12,846 nt of DNA from Rhodococcus sp. IITR03 (GTDB lineage: Bacteria; Actinomycetota; Actinomycetes; Mycobacteriales; Mycobacteriaceae): assembly GCA_001017865.1 (NCBI GenBank), contig LATQ01000001.1, positions 2,265,553-2,278,398 on the forward strand, written 5' to 3'. The notes beneath the pieces were generated by a model, which saw nothing but the letters and a program-made list of their open reading frames with translations, was not told the origin of the DNA and made no database searches. Below are positions 1 through 7,012 of this stretch, in pieces. Within the stretch, counting starts at the first letter, position 1, and the number at the start of each line of letters is the position of its first letter. Both the position numbers and the translations under genes were made by a program.

Positions 1-330
1 GCGCCCGCCCTCACGCAGTTCTTCGTCGGTGAGCTCGTCGGCGCGGGCCGTCGCGCGCGGCGCCAGGTTCGTGATGCCGACACCCCGCTCGAGCAGGTGA
101 TCGCGTCGGGCGTCGCTCATGCCGGACGACGCGTCGATCAGCCGATCGACGATGCCGGCGCGGAACAGGGCGGGGTAGAAGCGATTTCCGGGCCGTGCGA
201 AGTGGGCTCCCGTCGCCGCGGTCCACAGTCCCGGATTGATGCCGACGAACAACAGGCGGCAACCGGGCGCGACGAGATCGGGGATCACCGCATCGCGGAA
301 GGACTCGAGTTCGGCTCGTGTGAAACCCAT
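1..330 (-). CDS. mug: G/U mismatch-specific DNA glycosylase, MUG/TDG family (3' end outside window)
   Basis: The first 110 residues of a MUG/TDG-family uracil-DNA glycosylase, which removes uracil or thymine (and ethenocytosine) from mispairs with guanine in base-excision repair. The active-site motif LFVGINPG is at residues 27-34, with Asn32 in the place of the E. coli Mug catalytic Asn18. It is followed by the family pattern TGAHFARPGNRF (residues 40-51). The C-terminal half, with the helix-intercalating loop, lies beyond base 1. The start is ATG at 328-330; an in-frame TAG four codons upstream rules out an earlier start, though the only SD-like stretch (GGGTGG) abuts the start. It follows the carotenoid oxygenase on the same strand after 25 bases, so the two may be cotranscribed. 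The frame is unbroken here. Family assignment is confident; substrate preference is inferred from the family. Confidence 0.9.
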   Translation of the reverse strand, partial: MGFTRAELESFRDAVIPDLVAPGCRLLFVGINPGLWTAATGAHFARPGNRFYPALFRAGIVDRLIDASSGMSDARRDHLLERGVGITNLAPRATARADELTDEELREGGR

Positions 331-355
331 CCACCCAAACTAGCCGGAGCGACGC

Positions 356-1738
356 TCAGTCCGGCGGGAGCCAGGCTCCGTGCAGGCCGGCCGGGACACG
401 GATCGGCAGACGGACCGCGCGATCGGCCCCGAGGACGGGTCGGTCTCGGGGAAGACGAGGAACCAACTCGTCATGTCCGCCCGGTCGGTCGCGATCGCGC
501 CCCAGTAGCCGCCCGAATCACCCGAGAGATAGGCCGGTTCGCCGGGGGAGAGGGTCTCGTGCGCCCAGACCGATTCGGTTCCGGACGCCACATCGAACCA
601 GAAGAGCGAATCGGCCGCTCCCGCAGGGAGTTTCTGCGACCTGCTGCGCCCGATGGTCGCGACGACGGAGTGGCCGAGGGTCATCGACCGATCATCGATG
701 CGGGGGAACTCGATGTCGCGTTCGTGCAGAGTCGTGCGGGTGATCCCGTTGCGACCGATCACGGCGCGTCGTAGGACGGACCGGTTCGGACCCGTTTTCT
801 CGGTCAACGCGCCCGGATACGCCCACTCCACGTAGTCGAGTGCGACGTCGCCGTCGGGCAGGTCGAACGCGTTGGCGGTGTGCCACATCCAGAAGGTGTC
901 GGTCGAGAACCACCGCACCTCCCCGCCGTCGCGGGGGACGAGTGCGACACGCGTTCCGCGCTCCGGCTTCCAGTCGAGCGGCGATCCGCCGGAGAAGATC
1001 TGCGAGAGGTCGAACACGAGCGGGGCCAGGACCAGAACGACATAGGTCGGTGTCAGCGCCATGTCGTGGATCATCAACGGCCGGTCGACGCCGTCGATCG
1101 GGTCGGCGCGCGCGTCACCGTCCCGTCCGGTGCGACCACCGACCAGGTCAGATACGGCGGGTCGAGCATGTAGCAGAAGGCGACCATCTCGCCGGTGTGC
1201 GGATCGATCTTCGGGTGCGCCGTCAGCCCGACCGGCAGGGTTCCGTCGAAGGTCTCGCGTCCGAGCGTCTCGAGGTCGGAACCCAGGGTGTACGGCGGTG
1301 ACGCCTCGGCCATCGCCATGAGCCGCCCGCCGTGCCGGACGACGTTGATGTCCGGCAGCTCGCGCATGGTGTTCGCGAGGTCGGGCCCGACCTCCTCCTC
1401 GGGAGGGAAGTACGGATCGGTGATGCCGGCCCACAGTGCGCGGCCGGCCTTCTCCTCCGCGACGACCTGCGGGGTCCGCACGAACCGGTTCGTGTAGCGG
1501 GCGGTGCCTCGGAGATCTGCACGCGATGGACCATGCCGTCGCCGTCGATCGGATAGACGTAGTGGCCGATCGGGTCGAAGCGCGGATTGGGCCCGTTGCG
1601 GAGATAGCTTCCGTGCAGATCTGCGGGAAGTTCCCCGTCGACCTCCAGCTCGCGGACGTCCACTTCCTCGCGTTGAGGCGCGAACAGGCCACTGAGATGC
1701 GGATGGTGTGCCAGATCGACAGGCGCCGGACGTTGCAT
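356..1738 (-). CDS. Carotenoid cleavage oxygenase (RPE65/lignostilbene dioxygenase family), frame broken by 3 missing bases
   Basis: A non-haem Fe(II) dioxygenase of the carotenoid/stilbene cleavage family, which oxidatively splits a C=C bond in carotenoids or stilbenoids. Read through three single-base losses it is 461 residues, a normal family length. The four iron-binding histidines are all present: His175 (in AHPK), His225 (in MIHDMALT), His287 (in WMWHTANAF) and His454 (in AGLHGAW). Near the N-terminus is the family signature YLRNGPNPRFDP. The breaks are at about 1498-1504 (before RYTNRFVRTPQ), 1105-1114 (a CG repeat before DGVDRPLMIHD) and the C run 427-430 (before the C-terminal RLPIRVPAGLHGAW). 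All are one base short, and the result is exactly 462 codons with TGA at 356-358. The start is ATG at 1736-1738; the RBS is weak. With all ligands kept, real decay is unlikely. Substrate unknown. Confidence 0.9.
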
Positions 1739-1888
1739 GGCGACTCGCTTCGGTGGACGCGAAATTCTTCCGTGGGGAAATCGTAGGACCGGGAAGGGCG
1801 ATCGGTTCGTGATTCGGCGCGCCCGATCCGCACCCGCGGACGGAGGCCGTGCATCGGATAGGGTTGTTGCCTACGTGCAGGACCGATA

Positions 1889-1900
1889 GTGCGGCCGCAC
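1889..1900. promoter_or_regulatory. 12-bp perfect palindrome between divergent carotenoid oxygenase and mrr-like genes
   Basis: The bases GTGCGGCCGCAC form a perfect 12-bp palindrome (with a NotI site at its core) in the 244-base gap between the divergent carotenoid oxygenase (start 1738) and the mrr-like gene (start 1983). It could be an operator serving either gene. GC-rich palindromes arise easily by chance in such DNA, so this is only a candidate. No convincing -35/-10 pair was found beside it. Confidence 0.25.
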
Positions 1901-1982
1901 GGCCGCGACGTTAGGGGAAGGTGTGCAGCGCCGGAACGCGATCGGAAACTCCGTCCGGAACACCGGAGGTGGCGAGGCCACG

Positions 1983-2854
1983 TTGCCGCCGTACACGGAT
2001 CTTCTCTGGCCGACCGTGCAGGCGGTGATCGAGCTCGGCGGATCCGGCGTCATCGAGGAGATCGATTCCGCCGTGATCGCCCGGACCGGACTGTCCGAGG
2101 AAGCACGGGCAGTACTCCACGGCGACGGCCCCGGAACGGAGATCGAATACCGGCTGGCCTGGGCCCGGACGTACCTCAAGGGCATGGGCCTGCTGTCGAA
2201 CACCCGCCGCGGTGTGTGGAGCGTGACCGACCGCGGCCGCGCCGTGCGCGAGTCGGAGATCAAGCCCATGCAGGTCGCGTACACGGCCGAGAAGCGCCGC
2301 AAGCGCATGGTGCGGAACGTCTCGCAAGGCGCCCAGGTCGTGCCGCTCGCAGCCGCGCCCGAGGATCCCGAACTGTGGCGCGAACCGGTCCTCGGCGCGT
2401 CGCCGACCTCTCGGAGGATGGTTTCGAACGGCTCGCCACCGCGGTGCTGCGCGCGGCCGGATTCACCACCCTGACGATTCCGGCTCCGGGCGGATCCCAC
2501 GCCCCCGAGGGCCACGTCGAGGGCACCGGAGTCCTGCGCGTGTCGCTGCTGAGCTTCTCGGTGTTCTTCCGATTCCTGCGGGCACCGGAGAAGGCGGGTG
2601 CCGACGTGGTCCGCGAGTTCCGCGCCGCGATGGTCGGGCGGGGCGAGAAGGGCCTGCTCGTCACCACCGGATCGTTCACCGAGGACGCACGCGCCGAAGC
2701 CCACCGGCACGGTGCCCCGCCGATCGATCTCGTCGACGGCGACGGGTTGTGCGATCTGCTCAAGGAGCACGGTCTCGGTGTCCGTTCCACGGTGAGGACG
2801 ATCGAGGACGTCTCCCTGGTGCCGGCCTTCTTTGCCGAACTGTCCGGCCGCTGA
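1983..2854 (+). CDS. Mrr-like restriction endonuclease-family protein, catalytic motif apparently degenerate; 1 missing base
   Basis: The N-terminal about 95 residues match the Mrr_N winged helix (YTDLLWPTVQAVIELGG, then RLAWARTYLKGMGLL). The C-terminal half matches the Mrr catalytic domain fold: SEDGFERLATAVLRAAGF, GLLVTTGSFTEDA, and the closing PIDLVDGDGLCDLLKEHGLGV. Mrr enzymes cut methylated DNA with a PD-(D/E)xK site. Here the usual DGG-(I/V)-DG segment reads EGHVEG and the usual QxK reads FRFLR, so the acidic residue and lysine seem replaced, suggesting a non-cleaving or altered protein. One base is missing at about 2391-2398 (before VADLSEDGF); corrected length is 290 residues. I prefer TTG 1983 as start because GGAGGT (1965-1970) and GAGG (1974-1977) precede it and family proteins begin near PPYTDLLWP. 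GTG 1923, behind AGGGGAAG, is the alternative (20 residues longer). The Tat-secreted gene follows after 125 bases. Confidence 0.8.
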
Positions 2855-2979
2855 CCTCGTAGCGCCGTCGCGATATCGGCTGCCGCGAGCTGTCGAATTC
2901 CCGGTGTGGCCGGTGGGACGCCTGTGATTGTGATGCAATACGGCGGACGTACGGACGGCAATACGAAGGACAGGTTGCG

Positions 2980-3738
2980 ATGACCCTTTCGCGGCGGGAC
3001 ATGTTGCGGTACGCGACGCTCGGATCGGGCGTCGCGTTGATCTCTGCGCTCGGCGCGCCTGGCCTGGCCCAGGGACGCCCGGTGCTCGGGACGATCATCG
3101 ACTTCGGCACAGCCGTGCCGTCGCCCTCGTCGATCCGCGCCGCCGGCCATATCGGCGCCATCCGGTACGTGTCCGACGCGCGGCCCGACGCGGCGTGGAT
3201 GCGCGCCAAGCCGCTCACCGGACGGGAAGCGGACGCGCTGGTCGACAGTGGCCTCGAAGTGGTCTCGTGCTACCAGTACGGCAAGGCCGAGACCGCCGAC
3301 TGGCTCGGTGGTTACGAGGCCGGTCTGAAGCACGCCCGGCGCGGCCTCGACCTCCACTACGCGGCCGGTGGTCCGGAGAGCCGGCCGATCTACGCCTCGA
3401 TCGACGACAACCCGACCTTCGAGCAGTTCACGCTCCAGGTTGTGCCGTACCTGCTGGGCTGGCAGGAAGTGGTCGGCGCCGGAAATCTCGGTGTGTACGC
3501 CAACTCGCCGACCATCGACTGGGCGTCGGCGATCTCCCTCGGGTCCTTCTACTGGCAGCACGACTGGGGCACGCCCAAGGGGTACGTGCATCCGCGGGCG
3601 AACCTGCACCAGATCCCGGGCGAGGTGCGGATCGACGGCATCGGCGTCGACATCAACCACGTGCTCACGCCCGACTACGGCCAGTGGTCGCTCGCCGGCA
3701 GCGCACCGAGTTCCGCCCCGGGACTCCTGGGAAGTTAG
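2980..3738 (+). CDS. Tat-exported DUF1906 glycoside-hydrolase-like protein (Rv2525c type)
   Basis: A 252-residue protein closely resembling M. tuberculosis Rv2525c, a Tat-secreted protein with a TIM-barrel glycoside-hydrolase-like fold that has been proposed to act on peptidoglycan. The N-terminus carries a twin-arginine signal (SRRDML, residues 4-9) and a hydrophobic stretch, with a likely cleavage after GLA near residue 30. Family segments follow in order: GTIIDFG, GAIRYVSDARP, VVSCYQYGKAETADWLGGY, PIYASIDDNP, GVYANSPTIDWA, FYWQHDWGTPKGY, LHQIPG and the terminal GVDINH. The paired Asp in ASIDDNP are candidate active-site acids. ATG 2980 is preceded by GAAGGA (2965-2970) at a good spacing. 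The frame is intact. In M. tuberculosis the Rv2525c and mrr (Rv2528c) genes also lie close together, so the pairing with the upstream gene may be old. Its TAG overlaps the TAA of the convergent MFS gene. Confidence 0.92.
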   Translation: MTLSRRDMLRYATLGSGVALISALGAPGLAQGRPVLGTIIDFGTAVPSPSSIRAAGHIGAIRYVSDARPDAAWMRAKPLTGREADALVDSGLEVVSCYQYGKAETADWLGGYEAGLKHARRGLDLHYAAGGPESRPIYASIDDNPTFEQFTLQVVPYLLGWQEVVGAGNLGVYANSPTIDWASAISLGSFYWQHDWGTPKGYVHPRANLHQIPGEVRIDGIGVDINHVLTPDYGQWSLAGSAPSSAPGLLGS

Positions 3739-5173
3739 CGCTCGGGTCGGGTCTCGTCGACGGGTCGTACGGAGCGGCCCGGCGGCGGGATGAGGATCGT
3801 GAAGACCAGCGCCACCACTGCCGCGCCCACCGCTACCAGGAAGCTGGCGCGGAACCCTTCTAGGCGGGCACTACGGCGTCGCCGATGCGCTGGGTCATCG
3901 CCGCCAGCATCACACCCACCACCGCTGCGGCGCTCGTCGTGCCGATCGACCGCATCAGGGTGTTGAGGCTGTTGGCCGCGGCGGACTCGCGCAACGGCAC
4001 GGCGCCCATGATGAGCGCGGGCATCGCGGCGTAGGCGAGGCCCACACCGGCGCCGATGAGCATCGAGCGCCGACGATGTGCCAGACCTCCTGGTACAGCA
4101 CGTACGCCATCAGGTAGCCGAGGCCCACCAGTACCGCGCCGCAGCCGAGGGTCACGCGGGCCCCGAACCGCGTCGTGATGCGCGCCGAGACGGGGGACAG
4201 CGCCATCATGACGAGCCGGCGGGGGCGAGCGCGATCCCGGCGGTGACCATCGTCTGACCGAAGCCGTAACCGGTCTCCGTCGGCGCCATCAGCAGCTGCG
4301 GGAACGCCAGGATGTTCGAGTACATCGAGAAGCCGAGCGCGACCGACGCGAGATTCGTCATGAGGATCGGCCGGCGGGCGGACAGCCGAAGGTCCACGAG
4401 CGGACGCGGTATCCGCAGTTCGTACAGGCCCCAGCCGACGAACACCACGAGTGCCCCGGCGAGCATCCCGAGGGTGGCCGGGGCGGTCCAACCCCAGTCG
4501 TTGCCCTTGGTGACCGGCAGCAGCAACAACACGAGGGCGACGGAGAGCAACAGTGCCCCGGCGACGTCGAAGCGTCCCGGATTGCGCTGCGACGATTCGG
4601 GCACGACGAACAGAATCGCGGCGATCCCGATCAGGCCGAGGACCAGCGAGGCGACGAACAGCATGTGCCAGTCGGTCGCCTGGGCGACGAAGGCCGCGGC
4701 GGGCAGGCCGATCGCGCCGCCGACACCCATCGTGGCGCTGATGGTGGCCATGGCGCCCGGGAGTCGCCGGGAGGGCAACTCGTCGCGCAGGATCGCGATA
4801 CCGAGCGGGATAGCGCCCATCGCGGCGCCCTGGAGAGCCCGACCGACCACGAGTGGGACGAGGGTCGTCGCGAGGGCGCAGACCGCCGAACCGAGCACCA
4901 TGAGCGAGAGCGAGGTCAGCAGCATCCGGCGTTTGCCGAACATGTCGCCGAGGCGACCGCTGATCGGGGTGACGACCGCGCCGGCGAGCAGAGTCGCCGT
5001 CACGGACCAGGACGTGTTCTCGGGTGTCGCGCCGACGAGCACCGGCAGCGGGGGAGGATCGGGACGATCAGGGTCTGCATGAGTGCGACGCTGATACCGA
5101 CGGTCGCGAGGACCGACACGATGCCGCGCGGGGCAGGAATCTCCCGGGTGGAGAGCGGTGTCTCTACGGCCAT
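3735..5173 (-). CDS. MFS multidrug exporter, DHA2 (EmrB/QacA) type, frame broken by 4 missing bases
   Basis: A proton-driven drug efflux permease of the inner membrane. Corrected length is 480 residues, as expected for 14-TM DHA2 transporters. The typical N-terminal segment ILPPLPVLVGATPENTSW leads into TM2, then the motif-A loop GRLGDMFGKRRML between TM2 and TM3 and the motif-C-like GVGGAIGLPAAAFVAQ. Hydrophobic helices continue to the end, with FLVAVGAAVVALVFTIL as the last. One base is missing at each of about 5050-5054 (a G run), 4215-4219, 4064-4069 and 3861-3867; adding four makes exactly 481 codons. The start is ATG 5171-5173 behind GAGGAG about 5 bases upstream. The TAA (3735-3737) overlaps the stop of the convergent DUF1906 gene. 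Palindromes upstream suggest local repressor control, though no regulator gene lies nearby. Substrate cannot be told from sequence. Confidence 0.92.
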
Positions 5174-5248
5174 GCGGCTCCTCGGTCCGGGGCCGGGGTG
5201 ACGCGGCCTACGACGACAATTTGTGCGCAATACGAACGACGCTGCCAT

Positions 5249-5271
5249 CGTGTCTAACACGGCTGAGCCGT
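5249..5271. promoter_or_regulatory. Two adjoining palindromes upstream of the MFS exporter
   Basis: CGTGT-CTA-ACACG (5249-5261) runs into ACGGCT-G-AGCCGT (5259-5271), both perfect, in the 156-base gap between the MFS start (5173) and the end of the SILSIGS gene (5330). A third short one, ACAA-T-TTGT, is at 5215-5223. Symmetric sites of this kind commonly bind TetR- or MarR-type repressors of exporters. A weak -35-like TTAGAC on the minus strand lies inside the first palindrome. Operator function is inferred. Confidence 0.35.
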
Positions 5272-5329
5272 CGATCCCTAGTACCCTCCCGCCTTCCGGT
5301 CCTGCGCGGCCGTTCGAGCGGCTCCCGCA

Positions 5330-5713
5330 TCAGGACTGACAGTGCTTGTCGGGCTCGGATTCGTCGACGGTGATCGAGAGCGGTGGATGCTCGTCGGGTG
5401 CGGAATGGTCGCCGCGCCACGCCAGCAGCGACCAGCGCGACAGGCCGGACAGCGCCGAGCCGAGACTCGCGAACGACAGCGAGGACAGCGCCGAACCGAA
5501 CGATCCGACGGAGCCGATGGACAGGACCGACCCGCAGCTACCGATCGACAGGATCGAGTACGAGGAACCGATCGACAGAATCGACCGCTCCGAGGCGATC
5601 GACAGGATCGAGCGGTGGGACAGGAGCGAGCGGCGGGAATTCACGGACGCGGCACCGGCCGGGTGCCGCAGACGACGCTGCTTCGACGGGATGCGCGACG
5701 CGGGGAAGGCCAT
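5330..5713 (-). CDS. Small SILSIGS-repeat protein of unknown function
   Basis: A 127-residue protein I cannot assign to a named family. It has a basic N-terminus (residues 7-34, many Arg/Lys/His), then an exact nine-residue period from Ser35 to about residue 79: SILSIASER, SILSIGSSY, SILSIGSCG, SVLSIGSVG, SFGSALSSL. It fades into SLGSALSGLSRWSLLAWRG and ends in an acidic, polar tail (VDESEPDKHCQS). Serine at every third or fourth position alternating with Ile/Leu suggests a beta-solenoid or stacked-strand structure, but this is inference. There is no signal peptide and no clear membrane helix. I recall similar Ser/Gly/Ile-repeat proteins in rhodococci and mycobacteria, without known function. 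ATG 5713 is the only sensible start because a strong hairpin lies just upstream (5755-5789). The RBS is poor (CGGAG adjacent to the start). Frame unbroken. Confidence 0.6.
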   Translation of the reverse strand: MAFPASRIPSKQRRLRHPAGAASVNSRRSLLSHRSILSIASERSILSIGSSYSILSIGSCGSVLSIGSVGSFGSALSSLSFASLGSALSGLSRWSLLAWRGDHSAPDEHPPLSITVDESEPDKHCQS

Positions 5714-5754
5714 GCTCCGGTCTATCACGCCCGACAGCGACGGGGGAAGAGATG

Positions 5755-5789
5755 CGAAGGCCGCCGGGAGAAACTCCCGGCGGCCTTCG
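5755..5789 (-). terminator. 16-bp stem hairpin after the Rv1158c-like gene
   Basis: A perfect inverted repeat: 16-bp arms at 5755-5770 and 5774-5789 (CGAAGGCCGCCGGGAG and its complement) with an AAA loop. It lies 32 bases past the stop of the secreted-protein gene and upstream of the SILSIGS gene. There is no T tract on the minus strand, only a CTCTTCC stretch. High-GC actinobacteria often use such U-poor hairpins, so I call it a terminator isolating the two genes. Confidence 0.7.
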
Positions 5790-5792
5790 GTA

Positions 5793-5822
5793 CGTTCGAC
5801 GTGATCTGCGTTCGACGTGATC
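5793..5822. repeat. Tandem 14-base repeat running into a stop codon
   Basis: CGTTCGACGTGATC occurs at 5793-5806 and again at 5809-5822, a 16-base period with TG between. The second copy overlaps two bases of the TGA stop (5821-5823) of the minus-strand secreted-protein gene. It is a small duplication of the gene end, of no evident function. Confidence 0.8.
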
Positions 5823-6680
5823 AGGGCACGGCGACGAGACCCACGGTGGGCAGGAAGGTGCACGAACGCGGATCGGCGCCCTCGTCCTGCGTGGTGATTC
5901 CACCGGAGATCACGGCGAGGACCTGACCCGAACCGGTGTCGGCGATCGCGCTCAGCGTGGTCGGGCCGTCGGGGTTGATCTTCGCGTCGTTGGTGAGCGG
6001 CTGCGTTCCCGTGCGTCCGTTGGAGACGTTGACCCAGCTCAGGGTGAGCGGCTGCTGCTGTTCGCCGGCGGCGGGGGCGGTGCCCAGCGCGGTGAAGACG
6101 AAGCCGGTCTGGCCTGCGGCCGGTCCGGGAGGGGGAAGGTGGGACGGACCCGCGACCGCGAGGGCGGTGCCCACGGAGTCCTGGCTGTCGCCGATGCAAC
6201 CCTTGCCGATCGTCGGGTAGAGGAACTGCGAGATCACCACGGCGCCGGCTCGGGGATCTCGGGTCCGCCACCGCCGCTGCCGTCGAGGAAGGTGATGACG
6301 CGCTGGAGGGTGCTCTTCACGGACTCGGGGAGCTCGGAGTTCGCGAGCAGTTCCTTGGCCTGCGCCAGCAGGTCGTTCTTGCCGTCGGCCGCGTCGGCGA
6401 CATCGGCGGGGCCTGCGGCCGCACCGATGATCGCGGGCGCGAGGGAAGCCAGGGCCTCGACCTCTTCGGGGTTCGCCCGGACCCCGGCGAGGAGGTCGGT
6501 CAACGACTCGACGGAAAGATCGGCGGGAATCTCGAACCGGGGCAGTTCGACGAGCCCTGCCAGATCCGGCAGCGCGGGTGGCGCCGGTTGCGCGACGGCC
6601 TGCGTAGGCACGGCCAATCCCGCGGTGGCGGCGAGTGCGCACAGCGTGAGCACCCGTCGCATTCCTCGAGTACGAAGCAC
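5821..6680 (-). CDS. Secreted Rv1157c/Rv1158c-type conserved protein, 1 missing base
   Basis: A 286-residue exported protein of unknown role. Its place directly upstream of and divergent from pimE matches the Ala/Pro-rich Rv1157c/Rv1158c pair in M. tuberculosis. Residues 1-30 form a Sec signal peptide with a basic start (MLRTRGMRR), a hydrophobic core and an AVA cleavage site before QPAPP. A Pro/Ala/Leu-rich helical region follows (about 31-140), then a Gly-rich linker, then a C-terminal domain: FLYPTIGKGCIGDSQDSVG, PPPGPAAGQTGFVFTALG, LTLSWVNVSNGRTGT, NPDGPTTLSAIADTGSGQ and SCTFLPTVGLVAVP. The two Cys (GKGC and SCTF) may form a disulfide. One base is missing at about 6241-6248, between EIPEPA and AVVISQF; correction gives 287 codons. 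I choose GTG 6680 as start because of AAGGATGGGG just upstream; ATG 6662 has no spaced RBS. A hairpin lies in the leader. Confidence 0.75.
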
Positions 6681-6703
6681 TGTTCCCCATCCTTGTCGTT
6701 GAA

Positions 6704-6736
6704 GCATCCGGTTGTTCGGGACGAACGACCGGATGC
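6704..6736 (-). promoter_or_regulatory. 15-bp leader hairpin upstream of the secreted-protein gene
   Basis: Arms at 6704-6718 and 6722-6736 are complementary over 15 bases with one G-U/A-C type mismatch, with a 3-base loop. The element lies between the candidate promoter and the SD of the secreted-protein gene, so it would sit in the 5' leader if that promoter is right. It might be an mRNA structure or a dyad operator. The sequence alone does not decide. Confidence 0.45.
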
Positions 6737-6753
6737 TGACGGCTCGAGGGGAC

Positions 6754-6781
6754 ACTCTATGGACCCCCGCACACGGGACAA
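6754..6781 (-). promoter_or_regulatory. Candidate sigma-A-like promoter for the secreted-protein gene
   Basis: On the minus strand, -35 TTGTCC (6776-6781) and -10 TAGAGT (6754-6759) are separated by 16 bases. Each is close to the housekeeping consensus. Transcription would start near 6747, giving a leader of about 65 bases that contains the hairpin. Prediction only. Confidence 0.35.
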
Positions 6782-7012
6782 GCCTGCCGTTTCGGAACGG
6801 CGCGCCCATCGCTGGTTCGGGATTCTAACCACGGGGTGTTCCGTCCCTCGGTTCCTGTCGAACATAACGCGTCCGACCTGAGAAGATTGTGACTGTAGAT
6901 GAAATCGTTACGGGAGTGAACTCCGGTTCGTTTGCATGCCTATCGGAACGGTAATCTCCTTCGCCGGGTCCGGTTCACCGGACGGACGTTCGACGGGAGA
7001 GGCCGCACCGTA

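Larger units (their letters stand above)
6681..7012. other. 332-base divergent intergenic region between the secreted-protein gene and pimE
   Basis: No gene is seen here. It holds the leader hairpin (6704-6736) and a candidate minus promoter (6754-6781) for the secreted protein, and a comparatively AT-rich stretch (about 6860-6915) that probably includes the pimE promoter, though I find no clear -35/-10 pair there. The pimE SD, GGGAGAGG, is at 6995-7002. Confidence 0.6.

Noticed and set aside
356..1738. Carotenoid oxygenase as a decayed pseudogene
   Set aside because: All four iron ligands and the family segments survive, and three one-base corrections give a full-length protein, as in neighbouring housekeeping genes.
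5504..5611. Short direct repeats (CGATCGACAG-like, 27-base period) that could suggest a CRISPR-like array
   Set aside because: The units are adjacent without spacers, differ from each other, and follow the nine-codon period of the SILSIGS protein.
6813..6831. TGGTT...AACCA with a GGTTCG core, like a tRNA T-arm
   Set aside because: No matching acceptor, D or anticodon arms can be found around it, and the arm is only five base pairs.
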